A stretch of DNA of 8,747 nt from an uncultured Dialister sp. (lineage in GTDB: Bacteria > Bacillota > Negativicutes > Veillonellales > Dialisteraceae). The notes beneath the pieces were generated by a model. It had not been told where the DNA came from. It did no database searches and was given only the letters and a program-made list of their open reading frames with translations. How positions within the stretch are numbered: position 1 is the stretch's first letter; each line of letters starts with the position of its first letter. Shown piece by piece: positions 5,182 to 8,747 of this stretch. The stretch spans positions 1-8,747 of the forward strand of contig NZ_UQKJ01000080.1 in NCBI RefSeq assembly GCF_900541605.1, written 5' to 3'. The position numbers were made by a program, and so were the translations under genes.

Positions 5182-6426
5182 TTACTCCGCCCAATCTCCA
5201 TCTACGAAGACCGGGACCTTTGTGCCATCCTTCCTGATCCCCGTAATGGAGAGGTCCGGGCTGCCTACCATGAAGTCCACGTGGATCATGGAATCATTGA
5301 GCCCTGCCTTTTTCAATGCTTCCTCGTCCATTTCCGGCCCTTTTTCCAGGCAGGTGGGGTAGGAATCGCCGAGGGCCAGATGGCAGGCCGCATTTTCATC
5401 AAACAGGGTCTCGTAGAAAATGCGGTTTGTCAGGGAAATGGGAGAATGGTAGGGCACCAGGGCCACTTCCCCCAGCCGCGAGGCTCCTTCGTCCATGCGG
5501 ATAAGGTCTTTCAGGATTTCTTCCCCCTTTTCCGCTTGCACATCCACCACCTTCCCTTTCCGGAAGGTGAAGCGGAAGTTTTCAATCAGGTTTCCGTTGT
5601 ACACCAGGGGTTTCGTACTCCATACCACGCCATCTACTCCATGGGCCAGGGGAGCGGAATACACTTCTTCCGTAGGAATATTGGCATTAAACGGGAAACC
5701 CCAGGTGGTACTCTCGGCGCCGCCCTGCCAGATATGATGTTCCGGCAGGCCTACGGTGAGGTTCGTCCCTTTGGGGCTCGTATATTCCAGGGCCCTGAAC
5801 TGCTGGGCCGTCATCCATTCTCTCCTCTTCTTCAGGTTGGCCAGGTGCCTGTCCCAGTCAGATAAAGAATCGTCTCCCAGGCAGCGGGAAACGTCCAGGA
5901 TATCCATCCAGAGCTTATCTATCCCCTCCTTTTCCGGCAGGTCCGGATACAGCAGCTTCGCCCATACGGTGCCCGGTACGGCAGCCACCAGCCAGTTCGT
6001 ACGGGACGCCATTATGCCGTCGGAGTATTCCTTCACCGCCTGGTGGAAAGCCCTCTGCCAGGCAAAGATTTTCTTCCGGTCCACCCCTTCCATGGTATAG
6101 GGATCTGCGGAAATGAGGCTCAGGAAAGCGGCGCCCTTCCGGTAATAGTACAGGTTGAATTCACTGCGCCATGCCGGCACGGTTTCAAAGTTGTCCTGGG
6201 GTTCATAGAGGTAACGGAGCCGGATGGTATCATTGCAGTACCAGTTAAATACCACCTGGCCGGCGCCTCCTTTGTAGGCTTCCTCCGCCAGCAGGGTGGC
6301 AAACCGGCTGGCCTCCACCGGTGCATTGATGACCAGAATCTGCCCCTGCTGCAGGTTAATTCCCTTCTGCAGCAGCACCCGGGCATAAAGGGGCAGCTGC
6401 TTTGCTAATATTTCCTGTGTATCCAT
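5182..6426 (-). CDS. M29-family metallo-aminopeptidase (AmpS/PepS type)
   Basis: This 414-residue cytoplasmic peptidase would remove N-terminal residues from peptides using two metal ions. The M29 signatures are present in order: YTSPKGTNLTVGLP (about 215-228), FPFNANIPTEEVYSAP (about 244-259), ASRLGEVALVPYHSPIS (about 316-332), FYETLFDENAACHLALGDSYP (about 337-357) and MIHVDFMVGSPDLSI (about 380-394). Counting from my start, E253, E320, H349, H382 and D384 fit the metal ligands known for this family; H327 and Y338 are also in conserved motifs. ATG at 6426-6424 is preferred because AAGGAG lies 8 bases upstream. The GTG three codons earlier directly abuts that site. Length is usual and there is no signal peptide. 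It is transcribed away from the next gene, with its own extended -10 promoter, as a single gene. Confidence 0.94.
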   Translation of the reverse strand: MDTQEILAKQLPLYARVLLQKGINLQQGQILVINAPVEASRFATLLAEEAYKGGAGQVVFNWYCNDTIRLRYLYEPQDNFETVPAWRSEFNLYYYRKGAAFLSLISADPYTMEGVDRKKIFAWQRAFHQAVKEYSDGIMASRTNWLVAAVPGTVWAKLLYPDLPEKEGIDKLWMDILDVSRCLGDDSLSDWDRHLANLKKRREWMTAQQFRALEYTSPKGTNLTVGLPEHHIWQGGAESTTWGFPFNANIPTEEVYSAPLAHGVDGVVWSTKPLVYNGNLIENFRFTFRKGKVVDVQAEKGEEILKDLIRMDEGASRLGEVALVPYHSPISLTNRIFYETLFDENAACHLALGDSYPTCLEKGPEMDEEALKKAGLNDSMIHVDFMVGSPDLSITGIRKDGTKVPVFVDGDWAE

Positions 6427-6455
6427 AAGAATCACTCCTTCCGTATATTTATTTC

Positions 6456-6464
6456 ATTATACCA
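6456..6464 (-). promoter_or_regulatory. Extended -10 promoter of the aminopeptidase gene
   Basis: On the minus strand the sequence reads TGG then TATAAT, a perfect -10 with the TGn extension, about 30 bases before the start codon. No good -35 is found at 16-18 bases, as is common for extended -10 promoters. A matching TGG-TACAAT arrangement stands before the hydroxyacyl-CoA dehydrogenase gene. Confidence 0.7.
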
Positions 6465-6566
6465 AATGAAAAAGGAGGGATATGCTGAAGGACAGAAGGA
6501 CTGCCGCGGATTTTCTGACGGCTGGCACCCGGGAAAACCGATATGCCTGCAGCAGCGCCGCGGGAC

Positions 6567-6587
6567 CTCAATTCTCAAATCTCAATT
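6567..6587 (+). repeat. Heptad tandem repeat (family C)
   Basis: Three tandem 7-base units, CTCAATT, CTCAAAT and CTCAATT, run directly into a T-tract and the AAAGGAG ribosome binding site of the next gene. The reverse complement of the same type of sequence, with CCTCAATTCT and ATTCTCAAATC in common, lies at 8590-8619 after the last gene of the window. Confidence 0.6.
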
Positions 6588-6606
6588 TTTTTAAAGGAGT
6601 CCATCC

Positions 6607-7242
6607 ATGAAAGCAATCGTTATCGGCGCCACCGGCGCCGTGGGAAAGGAACTGGTGAAGGTCCTCCTTTCCCGCCCTGACTATGAAACCGTTATCACTT
6701 TCACCCGCCGCCCTCTGGGCATAGACAGTCCAAAGCTGGAATCCCATGTCATCGACTTCGATAGACCCGACACCTGGGAAGACCTGGTAAAGGGGGACGT
6801 CCTCTTCTCCGCCCTGGGTACCTCGCTGAAGCAGGCGGGATCCAAGGAGGCCCAGTATAAGATCGACCATGATTACCAGCTTTCCTTTGCCCGGGCGGCC
6901 CGGGCAAATGGGGTATCCCATTTCGTTCTCGTGTCTTCTGCAGGAGCAGATCCTTCCTCTTCCTTTTTCTACCTGAAACTGAAGGGCATCATCGAAAAGG
7001 ATGCGGAGGCCCTTGCATTCCCGGGGCTTTCCATCCTCCGGCCGCCGTCTCTCATCCGGCCCCATGCAAAGCGGCCTTTGGAAACCATTTCTGTCAAAGT
7101 GCTGGAAGGGCTGAATGTTTTCGGTCTCTTCCGCTCCATGGCCCCGGTGCCGGTGCTGTCGGTGGCCCGAAAAATGGCAGACCTCGGCAGCCGGCCTTTT
7201 ACGGGAGAAGAAATCATCATCGGCCAGGACGTGAGAGGATAG
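6607..7242 (+). CDS. NAD(P)-binding Rossmann protein, TIP30/atypical SDR type
   Basis: The 211-residue protein opens with a beta strand and glycine-rich loop, MKAIVIGATGAVG (GATGAVG at 7-13), the dinucleotide-binding signature of atypical short-chain dehydrogenases. TRRP (33-36) after the second strand may contact the phosphate of NADP. FSALGTSLKQAGS (67-79), FVLVSSAGADPSSSFFYLKLKG (106-127) and LSILRPPSLI (141-150) follow, as in TIP30/HTATIP2-like proteins. Y122 and K126 form the YxxxK pair, with S110 or S111 as the usual serine. ATG 6607 has AAAGGAG ending at 6599, seven bases upstream. The substrate is unknown and some members of this group bind a cofactor without known catalysis. The upstream spacer holds family-C heptads. 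It stands alone, with no neighbour close enough to suggest an operon. Confidence 0.88.
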   Translation: MKAIVIGATGAVGKELVKVLLSRPDYETVITFTRRPLGIDSPKLESHVIDFDRPDTWEDLVKGDVLFSALGTSLKQAGSKEAQYKIDHDYQLSFARAARANGVSHFVLVSSAGADPSSSFFYLKLKGIIEKDAEALAFPGLSILRPPSLIRPHAKRPLETISVKVLEGLNVFGLFRSMAPVPVLSVARKMADLGSRPFTGEEIIIGQDVRG

Positions 7243-7283
7243 GAGTGGACTGAGATATTTCAGTCTGCCCCGCTGGTGTGTTC

Positions 7284-7603
7284 GACGCTGATGGATAGAG
7301 TCATTCGCATGGAGCTTTTAGCTGCTAGCTTCTAGCTTCTAGCTGCCAGGAAAACTGTTCAGCCTGCGACGCTTCCAACAGTTTCCATCAGCTAACCTCA
7401 GCCCCGTGGGCAGCGTCTGGCTACTAAAAGGAAGGCGCCTTGGTGTGCAGGTCCTGTATAGGACCTCCGCCTTCCGAGGAAGGAGGTGGCGCCGTCAGGC
7501 GACGGAGGTTAGCTGTTGGGGGCGCCACAGGCTGTCGAGCTTTCCTAGAAGCTAGAGGCTAGCAGCTAGAAGCCCCACACGAATGACTCTACCCGTCAGC
7601 GCC
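7284..7603. repeat. Family-A element: roughly 320-bp imperfect palindrome
   Basis: Arms 7284-7342 and 7545-7603 are reverse complements at 51 of 59 positions; all eight differences are transitions. Each arm has an outer CGCTGA segment, the invariant TAGAGTCATTCG (7296-7307; complement at 7580-7591), and heptads. The left arm has TAGCTGC, TAGCTTC, TAGCTTC, TAGCTGC (7319-7346); the right arm has CTAGAAG, CTAGAGG, CTAGCAG, CTAGAAG (7545-7572). Inner segments also pair in part (CTAACCTC near 7392-7399 with GAGGTTAG at 7505-7512), and the apex is a 7-bp hairpin, AGGTCCT-GTAT-AGGACCT (7449-7466). It fills most of the 460-bp gap between two genes and contains no gene. The structure suits a miniature inverted-repeat element. 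I see no target-site duplication. Confidence 0.8.
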
Positions 7604-7659
7604 GCCCCAGCAGTTTACCGCAATTTGACGTACCGTAACCATTTTCCAAACCCCTTTCG

Positions 7660-7668
7660 TGGTACAAT
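7660..7668 (+). promoter_or_regulatory. Extended -10 promoter of the hydroxyacyl-CoA dehydrogenase gene
   Basis: TGG followed by TACAAT gives an extended -10 element 36 bases before the start codon. A TTGACG at 7625-7630 is too far away (32 bases) to serve as its -35. Placement and form match the aminopeptidase promoter. Confidence 0.6.
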
Positions 7669-7704
7669 AAAAATGAGAAAATCATTTGAAAAGGAGGAAT
7701 TACT

Positions 7705-8586
7705 ATGGAAATTAAAAAGATTACCATTGCCGGTGCCGGTACCATGGGGTATTCCATGGCGGAGATTTTTGCCAGAAACGGGTACGATGTGATTCTCTGG
7801 AACCACAAAGCCCCCACCCTGGAACGGGCGAAGACGAAAATCGCCCCGGATATGGTGGATAAGATCACCTACACCACAGATTCCTCTGCCTTCAAAGGGC
7901 GGGATCTCATCGTAGAAACCATTGTGGAAAATCTGGATACGAAGCTGGATTTCTACCGGACCTATTCGCCCCTGGCCGGGGATGATACCATCATCGCCAC
8001 CAATACCTCCGGCCTTTCCATTAATGCCCTGTCAAAGGCTGTGGTGAAACCGGAACGGTTCCTGGGCATGCACTGGTTCAATCCACCCACCCTGATTCCT
8101 CTCATTGAAATCATCAAGAATGACCACACCAGAGATACTGTGGCAAAGACCATTTACGACCTGGCCCTTGCCATCCATAAGAAACCGGCCATCGTGGAAA
8201 AGGATGCTCCCGGCTTTGCGGCCAACCGCCTCCAGCTCGCCGTCATCCGGGAAGCCCTGTCCATGGTACAGAAGGGAATCATCAGCAAGGAAGGCATTGA
8301 TGCGGTCATGAAATACGGGCTGGGCTTCCGCTGGGCCTGCCTGGGACCTCTGGAAACCGTAGATTTCGGGGGCCTCGATGTCTTTGCCCATATCAGTGAC
8401 TACCTCATGCCGGACCTGGAAGACAGTCACGAAGTACCGCCGCTTCTGGCAGAGAAAGTAAAGGAAGGCCACCTGGGCGTGAAGACGGGCGAAGGATTCT
8501 ATAAGTACGACGGTGACAAAGCGGAAAAGGCTACGAAGGAAAGGGATCGGAAACTGCAGGCCGTGTATGATGCACTGTATAAATAG
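7705..8586 (+). CDS. 3-hydroxyacyl-CoA dehydrogenase, NAD-dependent
   Basis: The 293-residue protein should oxidise 3-hydroxyacyl-CoA to 3-oxoacyl-CoA with NAD, or the reverse as in butyrate-type fermentation. The Rossmann loop IAGAGTMG (GxGxxG at 10-15) opens the N-terminal domain. Residues expected for catalysis are present: S102 (NTSGLS), H123 (GMHWFNP), E135 (LIEII) and N174 (PGFAANR). The C-terminal domain ends with GHLGVKTGEGFYKYDGD. ATG 7705 has GGAGG (7693-7697) seven bases upstream. From the GxGxxG loop to the TTDS motif it is about 16 residues shorter than in typical 3-hydroxybutyryl-CoA dehydrogenases, in the helical arm that folds over CoA. Substrate choice may therefore differ, and a non-CoA hydroxy acid is possible. 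No thiolase, crotonase or acyl-CoA dehydrogenase gene is adjacent. Confidence 0.9.
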   Translation: MEIKKITIAGAGTMGYSMAEIFARNGYDVILWNHKAPTLERAKTKIAPDMVDKITYTTDSSAFKGRDLIVETIVENLDTKLDFYRTYSPLAGDDTIIATNTSGLSINALSKAVVKPERFLGMHWFNPPTLIPLIEIIKNDHTRDTVAKTIYDLALAIHKKPAIVEKDAPGFAANRLQLAVIREALSMVQKGIISKEGIDAVMKYGLGFRWACLGPLETVDFGGLDVFAHISDYLMPDLEDSHEVPPLLAEKVKEGHLGVKTGEGFYKYDGDKAEKATKERDRKLQAVYDALYK

Positions 8587-8589
8587 ATA

Positions 8590-8619
8590 GATTTGAGAAT
8601 CGAGTGAATAGAATTGAGG
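8590..8619 (-). repeat. Heptad tandem repeat (family C), inverted copy
   Basis: Four degenerate 7-base units, GATTTGA, GAATCGA, GTGAATA and GAATTGA, begin four bases after the dehydrogenase stop codon. Their reverse complement shares CCTCAATTCT and ATTCTCAAATC with the family-C repeat at 6566-6587. Confidence 0.45.
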
Positions 8620-8646
8620 TTTTGCGGCTTCGCGGAAGATTTGCCT

Positions 8647-8692
8647 GCTGATAGGTAGAGTCACCAGCATGGAGCTTCTAGCTTCTAGCTGT
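8647..8692 (+). repeat. Family-A repeat, left-arm copy
   Basis: GCTGATAGGTAGAGTCA (8647-8663) followed by GCATGGAGCTTC and the heptads GAGCTTC, TAGCTTC and TAGCTGT (8672-8692) matches the left arm of the palindrome at 7287-7345. After 8692 the sequence becomes AT-rich and unrelated, with no gene before the window ends. The right arm, if any, lies outside the window or is lost. Confidence 0.7.
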
Positions 8693-8747
8693 TATAGTAA
8701 ACGACATTAATTACTTTACTTTAAATCGATGCATCTATGTGCTATAC

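Noticed and set aside
4927..5865. Long plus-strand open frame opposite the aminopeptidase gene
   Set aside because: It is antisense to a gene with a full set of M29 motifs and has no initiation signal. The length reflects codon bias of the real gene.
6482..6610. 42-codon frame starting after an AAAGGAGGG and overlapping the NAD(P)-binding gene by ATGA
   Set aside because: The spacing from the Shine-Dalgarno-like sequence to the ATG is only about 3 bases, the protein is low-complexity and its end is encoded by the family-C heptads. The NAD(P)-binding gene has its own good ribosome binding site.
7248..7265. 6-bp hairpin GACTGA/TCAGTC just after the NAD(P)-binding gene as a terminator
   Set aside because: The stem is short and AT-containing and no T-run follows.
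7319..7346. Heptad tandem repeats as a CRISPR array
   Set aside because: The units are 7 bases and contiguous, with no spacers of constant length and no cas gene.

Overview
The window is a stretch of bacterial chromosome with seven protein genes, at least one of them broken, separated by unusually repeat-rich intergenic DNA. Strong AGGAGG-type ribosome binding sites, a bioW-type biotin pathway, extended -10 promoters and a Rossmann-type hydroxyacyl-CoA dehydrogenase fit a Firmicutes-type anaerobe. Moderately GC-rich genes beside AT-rich spacers would suit the Negativicutes (Megasphaera, Acidaminococcus or Dialister relatives). That placement is inference; no rRNA or marker gene is present.

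Layout. 1-479: non-coding, holding a degraded repeat and then a leader with two BirA-operator-like sites. 480-2415: bioW and bioF overlap by 11 nt and form a two-gene operon for the first committed steps of biotin synthesis (pimelate to pimeloyl-CoA to 8-amino-7-oxononanoate). 2432-2752: inverted-repeat element (family B). 2816-3313: small membrane protein resembling an ECF-transporter S component, closed by a clear terminator. 3440-4878: a MerR regulator with a textbook MerR promoter/operator, an 18-bp perfect hairpin, and a RibD-C/dihydrofolate-reductase-like gene split by one in-frame TAG. 4879-5181: a third family-B hairpin and a likely minus-strand terminator. 5182-6426 (minus): M29 metallo-aminopeptidase. 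6607-7242: Rossmann-fold NAD(P)-binding protein of the TIP30/atypical-SDR type. 7284-7603: a roughly 320-bp imperfect palindrome (family A). 7705-8586: 3-hydroxyacyl-CoA dehydrogenase with a shortened clamp. 8587-8747: more repeat remnants.

How the parts relate. bioWF is one unit and the S-component-like gene beside it could belong to vitamin or precursor uptake, but that link is only positional. The MerR protein, with a single cysteine where AdhR/NmlR-type electrophile sensors carry theirs, probably controls itself and the reductase behind it. The remaining genes look like unlinked metabolic genes.

The most distinctive feature is the intergenic DNA. Three unrelated-looking repeat families all contain 7-nt tandem units (TAGCTTC, GAGGAGT, CTCAATT types). 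Families A and B are built as inverted repeats, and family B has a GC-rich hairpin that keeps its pairing through a compensatory C-G to G-C change. I see no CRISPR array, tRNA, rRNA, phage gene or intact transposase.
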